Below, piece by piece: positions 16,564-25,876 of a stretch of DNA of 64,000 nt. Position 1 is the first letter of the stretch. The number at the start of each line of letters is the position of its first letter. Source of the DNA: Paenibacillus sp. sptzw28 (GTDB lineage Bacteria; Bacillota; Bacilli; Paenibacillales; Paenibacillaceae). The notes beneath the pieces were generated by a model that was not told the origin of the DNA, made no database searches, and was given only the letters and a program-made list of their open reading frames with translations. A program made the position numbers and the translations under genes. The stretch covers positions 513,001 to 577,000 of the forward strand of contig NZ_CP080545.1 of assembly GCF_019550795.1 (NCBI RefSeq), read 5' to 3'.

Positions 16564-17361
16564 TTACCCTCCTTGGATGAGCGTTTTAGTCTTCGTTTTC
16601 TTCCAGAAAGCGGCAAGAAGAAGGAATAGAATCCCGATCCATACCGCCTGTACCGCCATTGAGCTTAAGGCTGCTGCCGGACCGGTCTCGCCTATGTATA
16701 TGCCAAGAGGGGTCTGGAAGGTATATTGAAACGGCAGAAACTTCGATACATTCTGGACACTCTCCGGGAAAAACCATAGAGGAACAATACTCCCCGACAG
16801 AACCCTTACTATGCTGTCTTTAACAATTCCCATGTTTCCGAGCTCCATGACCCAGAATGCAATCAGACCGACAAGCGCGCTTAACAGCCAAAGAATGCCG
16901 TAGCTCAGCAGGCAGCTGGGAATGAACAGAAGAAACCCGGTCAGGGACGCCGGCAGTGGAACGCCGAAGAAGAGCGAAGCGAACAGGATCAGCGGGAGCA
17001 CCTTGTTCACCAGATTGCTGAGGGAGCCGCCCAGGTCGTCTGCCAGATAACAGGCGAGCAGCGGAATCGGTCTGTAGAAGTCGGTTACGATCTGCCCTTC
17101 TCTGATTTTTGAATAAATCGTATCCTGCACGTCGCACACGAAAATCGACGAGAGCAGAATGGAAACGACCGTATAGGTAGTCAGATCGCTTAAATTAAGC
17201 GAATCCACTTGTCCGATCGAGCCGCCGTAAGCCGCTTTCCATACGAAGATAGAGGCGACCATCAGAATCAGATTGGTGCCGACCGAAGCAAATACTTCAA
17301 ACCGGTAAGCCAGATTGGACAGAATTCTCATTTTTGTCATATACCAATAAGCATGGAGCAT
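16564..17361 (-). CDS. ABC-2 type permease (PF06182-like), first subunit
   Basis: A 265-residue membrane protein with about six transmembrane segments. IREGQIVTDFYRPIPLLACYL matches the same G-x-x-D-x-x-RP loop seen in its partner. GGGGG lies six bases before ATG 17361. It is the first gene of the operon. The intergenic stretch 17362-17500 upstream is AT-rich and probably carries the promoter, but no convincing -35/-10 pair was picked. Confidence 0.85.
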   Translation of the reverse strand: MLHAYWYMTKMRILSNLAYRFEVFASVGTNLILMVASIFVWKAAYGGSIGQVDSLNLSDLTTYTVVSILLSSIFVCDVQDTIYSKIREGQIVTDFYRPIPLLACYLADDLGGSLSNLVNKVLPLILFASLFFGVPLPASLTGFLLFIPSCLLSYGILWLLSALVGLIAFWVMELGNMGIVKDSIVRVLSGSIVPLWFFPESVQNVSKFLPFQYTFQTPLGIYIGETGPAAALSSMAVQAVWIGILFLLLAAFWKKTKTKTLIQGG

Positions 17362-17501
17362 AGATGACCCCCAGGATTCTCCGAATTCGTGGAAATATTT
17401 ATAAAGTATAAGGGATTGCGGTAAAAATAGTAAAGTTAAAAATTCAAGCAGCCTGCTGGAGATTGCCGTCCTTTTAAATTGGCAAGGTTATGCTTACAAA
17501 C

Positions 17502-17530
17502 AAAAAAGTCCTTGAAGATCAAGGACTTTA
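17502..17530 (-). terminator. Terminator of mqo (minus strand)
   Basis: On the minus strand AAAGTCCTTGA pairs with AAGGACTTTTTT (arms flank TCTTC), followed by a T run. Confidence 0.85.
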
Positions 17531-17568
17531 GATGACAGGCTGCGAAGTTTACTTCGAAACTTCGTTAT

Positions 17569-19086
17569 TTATGATACGGTTCGGCGTGCTTTCTGTAACG
17601 GCAGGCCTTCACTTAGACCAAGCGTCCGCGCTGTTGAAGCATGATTTTCGTGAACAAGCTCCGGGTTATTCACCAGTGAGACACCATAAGTCGGAATCAT
17701 TTCCTTAATTTTGGGCTCCCACGCCGTTATTTGTTGCGGGAAGCATTTTTTGATTACCTCAAGCATGACGGAAACGGCGGTAGAAGCGCCCGGAGAAGCG
17801 CCGAGCAACGCTGCGATCGAGCCGTCAGCGGCACTAATAACTTCCGTACCAAATTGAAGTGTTCCTTTGCCGGCAGCGGTATCTTTAATAATTTGCACAC
17901 GCTGGCCCGCTACCAGTAAGTCCCAGTCCTCGCTCTTGGCGTTCGGGACAAATTCCCGTAAAGCTTCGATGCGCTTTTCTTTTGATAACATAACCTGCTT
18001 GATCAGGTATGATGTCAATGAAACGTTTTTTACGCCTGCCGCCATCATGGTTGCGAGATTTTGGGTGTTTACCGAAGTTACCAAATCTAACATTGAACCG
18101 TATTTTAAAAACTTCGGTGAGAAGCCGGCAAACGGTCCAAAGAACAACGATTCTTTCTTGTCGATATACCTTGTGTCAAGATGCGGAACAGACATTGGGG
18201 GAGCACCGACCGGAGCCTGGCCGTATACTTTTGCACGATGCTGCGCTACTATGTCCGGTTTTTGGCACACCAAGAACAGCCCGCTTACCGGAAATCCTCC
18301 AATACCCTTTCCTTCAGGAATACCGGATTTTTGCAGCAAATGCAGGCTTCCGCCGCCGCCGCCGATAAAGACGAATTTTGCAGTATGGCGTTCGACGGTA
18401 TCGCTGTCCACATTCCGCACTTTCAATTCCCACGAGCCGTCGCTGGCACGTTTAATATCATCGACGTTATGTTTGAATTTGATATCGACTTTTTTGCTCT
18501 TTAAGTGGGTGAACAGAGTGCGCGTTAAAGCGCCGAAGTTAACGTCAGTTCCGGATTCGATTCTTGTTGCCGCTACAGGTTTATCGAGTGCCCGGTCTTT
18601 CATCATAAGCGGAATCCATTCCATCAGTTTTTCAGGGTCATCGGAAAATTCCATCCCTTGAAACAGCGGATTGTTAGACAGCGCTTCGAAACGTTTCTTT
18701 AAAAATGTTACATCCTGTTCCCCTTGTACGAAACTCATATGAGGAACCGGCACAATAAATTCCCGCGGATTACGAATAAGATTGCTGTTTACAAGATAAG
18801 ACCAAAACTGCTTCGAAACCTGATACTCTTCATTAACCTTTACCGCTTTGCTGATATCTATGGATCCGTCCGGTTGTTCGACGGTGTAGTTAAGCTCACA
18901 CAGTGAAGAATGCCCCGTTCCCGCATTATTCAATTCATTAGAGCTTTCCTCTCCTGCGCCTTCGCGCCGCTCAAACACTTTAATTTCCCAGTCCGGCACT
19001 AATTCTTTCAGCAATGATCCCAAAGTAGCACTCATGATGCCGGCACCAATTAAGATAACGTCTGTTTTAGTTTGTCTGTTACTCAT
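17569..19086 (-). CDS. mqo: Malate:quinone oxidoreductase
   Basis: A 505-residue FAD enzyme that oxidises malate to oxaloacetate and passes electrons to the quinone pool at the membrane. The dinucleotide-binding motif is [14 protein letters not shown] (about residues 10-23), followed by [12 protein letters not shown] and the signature [16 protein letters not shown]. Length agrees with Mqo (about 490-500). It is a single-gene transcript: a terminator follows and a promoter with a palindrome lies upstream at 19126. It gives an alternative to NAD malate dehydrogenase in the citric acid cycle. Confidence 0.96.
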   Translation of the reverse strand: MSNRQTKTDVILIGAGIMSATLGSLLKELVPDWEIKVFERREGAGEESSNELNNAGTGHSSLCELNYTVEQPDGSIDISKAVKVNEEYQVSKQFWSYLVNSNLIRNPREFIVPVPHMSFVQGEQDVTFLKKRFEALSNNPLFQGMEFSDDPEKLMEWIPLMMKDRALDKPVAATRIESGTDVNFGALTRTLFTHLKSKKVDIKFKHNVDDIKRASDGSWELKVRNVDSDTVERHTAKFVFIGGGGGSLHLLQKSGIPEGKGIGGFPVSGLFLVCQKPDIVAQHRAKVYGQAPVGAPPMSVPHLDTRYIDKKESLFFGPFAGFSPKFLKYGSMLDLVTSVNTQNLATMMAAGVKNVSLTSYLIKQVMLSKEKRIEALREFVPNAKSEDWDLLVAGQRVQIIKDTAAGKGTLQFGTEVISAADGSIAALLGASPGASTAVSVMLEVIKKCFPQQITAWEPKIKEMIPTYGVSLVNNPELVHENHASTARTLGLSEGLPLQKARRTVS

Positions 19087-19125
19087 TTCTACCGTCCTTA
19101 TACCCTACGATTTGAATATAAACCT

Positions 19126-19143
19126 ATTATAGTGTATCACTAT
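19126..19143 (-). promoter_or_regulatory. mqo promoter -10 with overlapping palindrome
   Basis: On the minus strand a TATAAT (19126-19131) is overlapped by the perfect 15-base palindrome ATAGTGTATCACTAT (19129-19143). No good -35 is present. A repressor bound here would block the -10 element. Identity of the regulator is unknown. Confidence 0.5.
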
Positions 19144-19551
19144 TAATTATATATGAAAATAATTGTACATGTCCTTGTATTTTTTTCATTAAAAAATGAT
19201 CTTGGCTGAGCCGGGGCCGCTGCAGCCTTGTTCAGTTTAAATTGAAGGATTCGCACGCGTACGCATCACCTGGAACATGACTGTAAGTCAAGTGCACAAA
19301 CAGCGCCGATTTTCCATTTTGACCATTTGAATGCGCACAGGGCCCTCCTTTTCAATACGGGGGTATGGTGGTTCTGCTAACCCTGATGAATTCAGCATAT
19401 AAGCTTAACATGAAGGCCGTTTGAAGTTCCATTATTCTGTACTGGTTGATTGAGGGAAGTTTCGTTACATGCAAAAGGCGGTATTGTGGTACGATAGGAA
19501 AAGCCGGTTGTTTTGTAACGGAAGGTTTAACTATAAAATGAGGTGGATGTA
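19144..19551. other. 408-base intergenic region between mqo and the RNA helicase
   Basis: No convincing gene on either strand. The right part would be the 5' leader of the helicase gene. Long leaders are common for cold-induced DEAD-box helicases. A weak TACGAT at about 19490 could be a -10 element, but no clear -35 was found. Confidence 0.4.
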
Positions 19552-21561
19552 TTGGCAGGTTTTGAGGAGTTAGGTATAGCGAAGGAGCGGGTCGCCGCTC
19601 TGAGCAATGGCGGTATAAATGAAGCAACCCCGATTCAGGAAGGGGCTATTCCCGCGATTTTGAACGGGAGCGATGTCATTTGCCAGGCGCAGACGGGGAC
19701 AGGGAAGACGCTCGCTTTTTTGCTGCCGATGCTGGAGAAGCTTAATCCGGAGAAGGATGAGCTGCAGGGGCTTATTTTAACCCCCACGCGGGAGCTTGCG
19801 CTGCAAATTACGACAGAGCTTAAACGGTGGCTTGCCTCCAAGAACGAATTTCGCGTTCTGGCCGTTTACGGCGGGCAGGATGTCGAGGCGCAAATGCGCA
19901 AGCTGCAGCGCGCCGTTCATATGGTCGTAGCGACACCGGGAAGGCTGCTTGATCATATACGCCGCGAGACGATCTCGCTTGGTTCCGTCAAGATGCTCGT
20001 GCTGGATGAAGCGGACCAAATGCTGCATATGGGATTTCTGAACGAAGTCGAGGAAATCCTCAGCAAAATGCCGTACCGGAAACAAACGATGCTTTTCTCG
20101 GCAACGATGCCCGGCAATGTTCGGTCGCTCGCTTCGCGAATTATGCTCGAGCCGAAGGATATTACGGTAAAAGCGCCGAAGGTCACGGTTAAAGGAATCC
20201 GCCAGCTTGTGGTGGAGACGACTGACCGGAAGAAGGAGGAAACGCTGCGCCGCTTGATTGATGAGCAGAGCCCTTATTTGGGGGTTATCTTCTGCCGGAC
20301 GAAGCGCCGGGCGAGCGCACTGAACGAAGCGCTGCAGGAGGCGGGCTACAACAGCGATGAGCTTCATGGAGACTTGTCGCAGGCGAAGCGCGAGCAGGTG
20401 ATGAAGCGATTCCGCGAGGCGAAGCTGCAGCTGCTCGTAGCGACGGATGTTGCAGCGCGGGGACTTGACGTCGAAGGCGTAACGCATGTTTTTAACTACG
20501 ACATCCCGCAGGATGCGGAGAGCTACATTCACCGGATCGGACGTACGGCAAGAGCGGGCGGCGAAGGTATGGCAATCACGCTTGTCTCGGCTAAAGACCG
20601 GCTTGAGCTGGCCGCAATCGAGCGGGGAATCGACCAAAGGCTGTTGCGGGAGCAGTCTGACGGCAGCCTCTCAAGGGGAGATTCCACAGGCGTGAGGCTC
20701 AGCCGCGAGGGATCCGGGAGAGCTGCCGGACGACGCGCGGAACGGGATTTTGGGCGGCCGTCAGCTGCGGGACGGTCGGACAAGCCGGGCCGGCAGCGGC
20801 CGGAATCGCGCGAACGGGCCGGCGACGGGCGCCGCGGCGGATCGCGTCAGCAGGCGGAGCCGCGCGAACGCGCCGGATCTGGGCGGCGCGGAGCAGATTC
20901 AGGCGACGCGTTCCAGTGGGGCGCAGCGCGCGGAGCAGCGGGCGAGCGCGCCGAGGGCGGAGCGGTGCGCGGCGGTGATGCGCGCGGCCGCACTGGCGGC
21001 ACGCGGCGCGGCGCAGCAGGCGAGCGCGCCGAGGGCGGAGCGGCGCGCGGCGGTGATGCGCGCGGCCGCACAGGCGGCACGCGGCGCGGCGCAGCAGGCG
21101 AGCGCGCCGAGGGCGGAGCGGCGCGCGGTGGTGATGCGCGCGGCCGCACTGGCGGTACGCGGCGCGGCGCAGCGGGCGAGCGCGCCGAGGGCGGAGCGGC
21201 GCGCGGTGGTGATGCGCGCGGCCGCACAGGCGGTACGCGGCGCGGCGCAGCAGGCGAGCGCGCCGAGGGCGGAGCGGCGCGCGGTGGTGATGCGCGCGGC
21301 CGCACAGGCGGCACGCGGCGCGGCGCAGCAGGCGAGCGCGCCGAAGGCGGAGCGGCGCGCGGTCGTGCAGGCGCGCCGCAATTCCCGAATTTGCGTGAAC
21401 GTTCAGGAGAGTCTGAACGCACGGAATCGCGTGAGCGTCCGAGGTCAGGTTCACCATCGCCCGGCCGGGGAAGATCCTCATCGCAGGCCGGCAAAGGAAA
21501 CCGCCGGGGCGGTGGAGGCAATTCGCCCTCCGGACGACCGCAGCGGGGCAGAACCCGTTAG
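19552..21561 (+). CDS. DEAD-box ATP-dependent RNA helicase with arginine/glycine repeat tail
   Basis: About 669 residues. The core has the Q motif ([12 protein letters not shown]), [47 protein letters not shown], and [11 protein letters not shown]. So it should be an active RNA unwinding enzyme of the CshA type. After about residue 390 the protein becomes a disordered R/G/E-rich tail with five full 26-residue repeats ([20 protein letters not shown] plus TRRGAA). Such RGG-like tails bind RNA. TTG 19552 is preferred over GTG 19543, because GAGGTG (19540-19545) then has a six-base spacing. A terminator follows at 21617. Confidence 0.93.
   Translation: MAGFEELGIAKERVAALSNGGINEATPIQEGAIPAILNGSDVICQAQTGTGKTLAFLLPMLEKLNPEKDELQGLILTPTRELALQITTELKRWLASKNEFRVLAVYGGQDVEAQMRKLQRAVHMVVATPGRLLDHIRRETISLGSVKMLVLDEADQMLHMGFLNEVEEILSKMPYRKQTMLFSATMPGNVRSLASRIMLEPKDITVKAPKVTVKGIRQLVVETTDRKKEETLRRLIDEQSPYLGVIFCRTKRRASALNEALQEAGYNSDELHGDLSQAKREQVMKRFREAKLQLLVATDVAARGLDVEGVTHVFNYDIPQDAESYIHRIGRTARAGGEGMAITLVSAKDRLELAAIERGIDQRLLREQSDGSLSRGDSTGVRLSREGSGRAAGRRAERDFGRPSAAGRSDKPGRQRPESRERAGDGRRGGSRQQAEPRERAGSGRRGADSGDAFQWGAARGAAGERAEGGAVRGGDARGRTGGTRRGAAGERAEGGAARGGDARGRTGGTRRGAAGERAEGGAARGGDARGRTGGTRRGAAGERAEGGAARGGDARGRTGGTRRGAAGERAEGGAARGGDARGRTGGTRRGAAGERAEGGAARGRAGAPQFPNLRERSGESERTESRERPRSGSPSPGRGRSSSQAGKGNRRGGGGNSPSGRPQRGRTR
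20941..21363 (+). repeat. 78-bp coding tandem repeat in the RNA helicase tail
   Basis: Five complete in-frame 78-bp units (20941, 21019, 21097, 21175 and 21253) and a partial sixth (21331-21363), nearly identical to each other. Each encodes 26 residues rich in RGG/RGR. The very high GC keeps long frames open in other frames and on the other strand; these are shadows. Confidence 0.92.
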
Positions 21562-21616
21562 CAAGCCAAGTGCAGATCGAGCAATCGGAACGAAATAAAT
21601 AGAAGTTTGGCAAAAA

Positions 21617-21667
21617 ACGAAAAAGTGGCTGAACAGGGTACTTCACCTGCTCAAGCCACTTTTTCGT
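21617..21667. terminator. Bidirectional terminator between helicase and MFS gene
   Basis: A 15-bp stem: ACGAAAAAGTGGCT pairs with AGCCACTTTTTCGT. It lies between convergent genes, with A/T-rich flanks serving both directions. Confidence 0.8.
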
Positions 21668-21704
21668 TGTTGGTCCACAACTGCTTTCCTCAATACAGGC
21701 GGCG

Positions 21705-23090
21705 CTACCGGTTTCGAACTGTAAGCCATAGCAATCCTCCGCCAAGCAGCACTGCGGCCGTTAACAGGAGGACGGTTTGCAGCGCCGAAGTAAACGTCGC
21801 GCTGACGCTTATAATCAGCCCGTACAGCGCAACGGCAATGACCGATCCCAGCTGGCGGCTTGTGTTAAGCGCCCCGGAGGCGATACCGGTTTGTTCAGCC
21901 GGAACGGCTGCAACTGTTGCCACAATTAACGATGGGATGGATAAGCACACTCCGGAGCCAAAGAGGAAAAGCCCGATGGCGCTTAGCGCGCCGCTACCCG
22001 GCGCGGTGTTAAGCAGCTGGAATTGAAGCAGTGTACCGATTGCTGCCAGCAGGAACCCGGCCACGATCGGAATTTTCACGCCTACGCGGTTAATAATTCT
22101 GCTCGTGAGAATAGGTCCGATCGCAGGAGGAATAGTGAGCGGCAGGAAAGTAAGTCCCGCCATTAAGGCTGAATAGCCCTGTTCCTGCTGGAAGAACAGA
22201 GTCAGGATAAACAGCATCCCCATCAAGCCAAAATTAATGGCCCAGCCTGCAACCATTCCGGCAGAGACCTTCGCGTTGCGAAAGAGCGATAACGGGAGCA
22301 TTGGGCTTACGGTTCGAGCTTCATGCCGGATAAATACGGCGGTTCCGCCGATGGTGATAACAACGGAAGCGATCATGAGAGGGGATGCCCAGCCGAGCAC
22401 CTCCCCTTCGATAAGGCCGAACGTCAGCGCAGTGACGGCAAGGATGCCGCTCAGCTGGCCGACAGCATCAAGCCGTACATGCGTGCGCCGCTCCGTTTCC
22501 TTGCCAAGCGGTATTACAATGCACAAGCTGATAATCGCAATCGGGATATTGATAAGGAAGATGCTCGGCCACCCCACCGAGTCCACCAGAAGACCGCCGA
22601 GAACCGGCCCGGCAGCCATGGCTACGCCGGTAACCGCAGCCCAGACTCCAAGCGCCCGCGCCCGCTCGGCAGGCACCGGGAACGATTGTGAGATAATGGA
22701 TAAAGCGGATGGGAGCATCGCTGCGCCGCCGACACCAAGCATAGCCCTGAGGCCGATAAGCATCCCGATCGATTGAGATGCGGCGGAGAGTCCCGAAGCT
22801 GCGGCAAACACAATAAGTCCGAACACAAACGTCCGTTTGGCCCCCCGGAGATCGGCCAGGGAACCCATCGTCAGCAGCAAACCCGCAAAAACGATCGTAT
22901 AGGCATTCACAATCCAATTAAGTCCGGCCAGCCCGCCTCCGAGATCGCTGCGTATGGACGGAAGCGCGATTGCTACTATCGTCGTATCGAGAATGACCAT
23001 AAAATAACCGAAGGATAAACCGACGAGCAGCAGCCGTTTGCGCCTCGATTCCTGAATGATATTTGCAGAAAGTAATCCTGAGTGCGGCAT
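21705..23090 (-). CDS. MFS efflux transporter, DHA2 (EmrB/QacA) type
   Basis: A 461-residue protein with about 14 hydrophobic segments. The N terminus has the DHA2 hallmark DTTIVAIALPSIRSDLG, then LNWIVNAYTIVFAGLLL and GSLADLRGAKRTF (motif A). Drug:proton antiporters of this type export antiseptics and antibiotics. ATG 23090 has AAAGGAG nine bases upstream; ATG 23099 lies too close to it. It is divergent from an MmyB-type regulator, which probably represses it. Confidence 0.9.
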   Translation of the reverse strand: MPHSGLLSANIIQESRRKRLLLVGLSFGYFMVILDTTIVAIALPSIRSDLGGGLAGLNWIVNAYTIVFAGLLLTMGSLADLRGAKRTFVFGLIVFAAASGLSAASQSIGMLIGLRAMLGVGGAAMLPSALSIISQSFPVPAERARALGVWAAVTGVAMAAGPVLGGLLVDSVGWPSIFLINIPIAIISLCIVIPLGKETERRTHVRLDAVGQLSGILAVTALTFGLIEGEVLGWASPLMIASVVITIGGTAVFIRHEARTVSPMLPLSLFRNAKVSAGMVAGWAINFGLMGMLFILTLFFQQEQGYSALMAGLTFLPLTIPPAIGPILTSRIINRVGVKIPIVAGFLLAAIGTLLQFQLLNTAPGSGALSAIGLFLFGSGVCLSIPSLIVATVAAVPAEQTGIASGALNTSRQLGSVIAVALYGLIISVSATFTSALQTVLLLTAAVLLGGGLLWLTVRNR

Positions 23091-23238
23091 GTTACACATC
23101 TCCTTTCAGAACAGCGGTTTTCATTAACTGTGTCGTAACCATAATGTATAATGGATGGAAGCAGACTACGAGTTGACCGTTTATCCTAGGATTGCGGCTC
23201 CCTTGGTAGCGGTCTTTCGACAGTGGAGGTGAAAGGCA

Positions 23239-24108
23239 GTGGAACTGGCTCACAGCGATAGCGACCGCCTAAAGGAGCTCGGCCGGTTTTTGCAAACCAG
23301 GCGGCATCGCCTCAGACCCGAACAGTTCGGGTTTGCCACAGGCAGCCGGAGGCGGACGCCGGGACTAAGACGCGGGGAAGTAGCAAGCTTGGCTGGTGTA
23401 AGCGTTGATTGGTATACGTGGCTGGAGCAGGGGCGCAGCATTCAAGTTTCCGCGCAGGTGCTGGAAAGCTTGGCGCGGGCACTGCAGCTGGATTCTAATG
23501 AGCGCCGTCATCTGTTCCTGCTCGGGCTGCGGCAGCCGCCGCCGTATCCGGAATCGCCGGATATCCGGATCAGCCCTACGCTGCGGCAATTTTTGGACGG
23601 ACTTGGAAACAGTCCGGCTATCGTCTCTGATCCGCGCTGGAACGCCGTCGGCTGGAACCGCGCGGCTTGCGCGGTATTCGGCGATTATGAGACGATGTCT
23701 GCTCTCGAACGGAATTTGGTGTGGTGTGCGTTCACTTCAATTTCCTTGCGGGAACTGCTGGCGGATAGGTGGGAAGGGCATGCGAGGCGCAGGCTCGCGC
23801 AGTTTCGCGCAAGTTACGGCCGCTTTGCAGGAGATCCGTGGTGGGCGGATATGATCGAGGCGCTTAGCCGGGTCAGTGCCGAATTCAACGAGTGGTGGCC
23901 GCAGCATGATGTATTGAATTCGCCCGAGGGCGAGAACGTAATCCAGCATCCGGAAGCCGGGACTCTTATATTCAACCATCTATCGTTCCAGTTAAACGAC
24001 AACCCCGACCTGCAAATCACGATCAAAATGCCGAGTGAAACTTACGACACGGCTAGTAAGCTTACTCAGCTGCTGGATAACTATAGCAAAAGAAGAGGCC
24101 TCGACTAA
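23239..24108 (+). CDS. XRE-type regulator with MmyB-like ligand-binding domain
   Basis: A 289-residue regulator. The N-terminal helix-turn-helix includes TPGLRRGEVASLAGVSVDWYTWLEQGR, which is diagnostic of the MmyB group (shown here for its TPGLRREEVA-like core). The C-terminal domain (from about residue 110) has SDPRWNAVGWNRAA and QLNDNPDLQITIKMP, matching the MmyB-like/MLTR ligand-binding domain, reported to bind fatty acids or similar ligands in some members. Start is GTG 23239 after GGAGGTGAAAGG. It is divergent from the DHA2 pump, 148 bases away, so it is the likely pump regulator. Confidence 0.9.
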   Translation: MELAHSDSDRLKELGRFLQTRRHRLRPEQFGFATGSRRRTPGLRRGEVASLAGVSVDWYTWLEQGRSIQVSAQVLESLARALQLDSNERRHLFLLGLRQPPPYPESPDIRISPTLRQFLDGLGNSPAIVSDPRWNAVGWNRAACAVFGDYETMSALERNLVWCAFTSISLRELLADRWEGHARRRLAQFRASYGRFAGDPWWADMIEALSRVSAEFNEWWPQHDVLNSPEGENVIQHPEAGTLIFNHLSFQLNDNPDLQITIKMPSETYDTASKLTQLLDNYSKRRGLD

Positions 24109-24130
24109 CGAAAGTCAGGCCTCTTTTCTT
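24093..24130 (+). terminator. Terminator overlapping the end of the MmyB-type gene
   Basis: AAGAGGCCT pairs with AGGCCTCTT, followed by TTCTT. The stem begins inside the last codons of the gene. Confidence 0.75.
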
Positions 24131-24226
24131 GAAATATTAGAAAGTATAAGATTTCGCGGGCATTTCTGATATTTGTGAGGGAAGAAACTTACTTCGCCTC
24201 CAAAGGACGGCGTTAGCCATAAATTG

Positions 24227-25873
24227 TCAATCGTCGTCTTCCAACAATTCGGCCAGTTCCTCACGGTCCGCCTCATGCGAAGTCTTATGGATCGTACCGT
24301 ATGGATGCTCGGAAGGCGCGTAAATGCTGTAAATTTTAAGCGGCTTGCTTCCCGTGTTGATGACGTTGTGGAACATGCCGGCTGGAACCATAATGGCACT
24401 GTCCGTTTGTGCTTGCTGCTCGAAGGAAAGGTCATCTTCACGGGGGCCCATTTGCACGAGGGCGTCGCCGTCCTCGATTCGGAGGAACTGATCGATATTT
24501 CTGTGCACTTCCAGGCCAACCTCGCCGCCGACCGGGATGGACATAACCGTGACCTGCAGCTGCTGACCGGTCCAGATTGCGGTGCGGAAATTGTCATTTT
24601 CAATCGTCAGCGCCTTGATATCCGTTACGTAAGGTTTGCGTCCAAAATCAGTCTCGCTATCATAATCGCGCTGCCTGGTCAAGAACAGGTATGCCGCAAG
24701 TCCAACCGCCAGCAAACCTGTAATGGCGAAGACAATTTTAGCGCCAAAGCCCGCCCAGGCCAGACCCATTACGAGTGTTCCGACGAGTGTCGCGACCGCC
24801 TGAAAGGTCATCATAACGCCAAGACCGGTTGCACGGTCTTTCTGCTTGATATGGAGCGACATCCAGGCGCTTGTAAGGCCTTCGTATACACTCTGGAAAA
24901 CGGCATAAATGATGAAGGCGGCAAAGACGAGCAGGAGCGGCAGCTCGTTCTGACTTAGCAGCATATACGCGGCACCGAGTGAAAGCGCGCCGACGGCAAA
25001 GGTTTTGGCAAAGCCGATCCGGTCGCTGAGCGAACCAAGATAGTAGATAATGAACGTGCCTGTCAGATTGTAGGCCACATAGGCGCTAATAATCAGAAGA
25101 TCGCTGAGACCGAGCTCGCGGGCCCTGAGAAGCAGGTAAATATCGGTGCTTTTAATCAGCGTAATAACCGAAATGAGATACAACACGCGCTTATAATCGG
25201 ATGAGGCCGCTCTGTAGTATGTCTTCAGGCGCAGGTATAAGCCTTTCATACCGCCTTTTTCAGCGGTGGGCAGCTCCGACTTTGCCTTTGGCTCTCTAAT
25301 GAACCATCCTGCAATAATTGCGCAGATACCCGGAATAACGGTCAGGCCGATAATAAGCGGAATATTCTCGCTGTAATAGTACATAATCGCCAGGGTAATC
25401 AATGGACCGAGCGTGGCGCCAAGCGTATCGGCAGCGCGGTGAAAGCCAAATACCCGGCCGCGGTTAACAGGGGTGGAAACATCGGCCAGCAATGCGTCTC
25501 GCGGAGCATTACGTACCCCTTTACCGAATCGGTCAAGCAGACGAAAGCCGAAAATCGCCCAATAAGTCGGGAACAGCCCCATCAGCGGTTTTGCGAGAGC
25601 TGAAATCGTATAGCCGATGTTCACGAGGCCTTTGCGCCGCTGCAGGCGATCGGAATAGATGCCGCTGAGCAGCTTTATGACACCGGCGGCAAGCTGCGTA
25701 ATGCCTTCTACCAAACCGATCAGTATAACACCGTAACCGATATCGCTTAGATACAGCGGCATAATCGGATAGAGCATCTCGGTAGCGATATCGGTAAAAA
25801 AGCTGACGATAGACAGAACAATGACATTCCGGGATAAAAAGGAAACTGTTTTTCGTTTAATGGTTATGTTCAT
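24227..25873 (-). CDS. MFS transporter fused to a C-terminal cupin domain
   Basis: A 548-residue fusion. Residues 1 to about 405 form a 12-segment MFS transporter (FFTDIATEMLYPIMPLYL near the start; RLLDRFGKGVRNAPRDALL in the central loop, typical of a subgroup of Bacilli/archaeal MFS). Residues from about 412 form a cupin: FRTAIWTGQQLQVTVMS, GGEVGLEVHRNIDQFLRIEDG (first motif, His and Gln), and VPAGMFHNVINTG (second motif). Very similar cupins occur as free small proteins, so the fusion is unusual. It starts three bases after the RCC1 gene without its own ribosome site, so it is probably coupled. Substrate unknown. Confidence 0.85.
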   Translation of the reverse strand: MNITIKRKTVSFLSRNVIVLSIVSFFTDIATEMLYPIMPLYLSDIGYGVILIGLVEGITQLAAGVIKLLSGIYSDRLQRRKGLVNIGYTISALAKPLMGLFPTYWAIFGFRLLDRFGKGVRNAPRDALLADVSTPVNRGRVFGFHRAADTLGATLGPLITLAIMYYYSENIPLIIGLTVIPGICAIIAGWFIREPKAKSELPTAEKGGMKGLYLRLKTYYRAASSDYKRVLYLISVITLIKSTDIYLLLRARELGLSDLLIISAYVAYNLTGTFIIYYLGSLSDRIGFAKTFAVGALSLGAAYMLLSQNELPLLLVFAAFIIYAVFQSVYEGLTSAWMSLHIKQKDRATGLGVMMTFQAVATLVGTLVMGLAWAGFGAKIVFAITGLLAVGLAAYLFLTRQRDYDSETDFGRKPYVTDIKALTIENDNFRTAIWTGQQLQVTVMSIPVGGEVGLEVHRNIDQFLRIEDGDALVQMGPREDDLSFEQQAQTDSAIMVPAGMFHNVINTGSKPLKIYSIYAPSEHPYGTIHKTSHEADREELAELLEDDD

Positions 25874-25876
25874 GGT

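Noticed and set aside
20699..21745. Long open frames on the minus strand and in other plus-strand frames across the helicase tail
   Set aside because: They are produced by the GC-rich 78-bp repeat; the plus-strand helicase frame explains the region fully.
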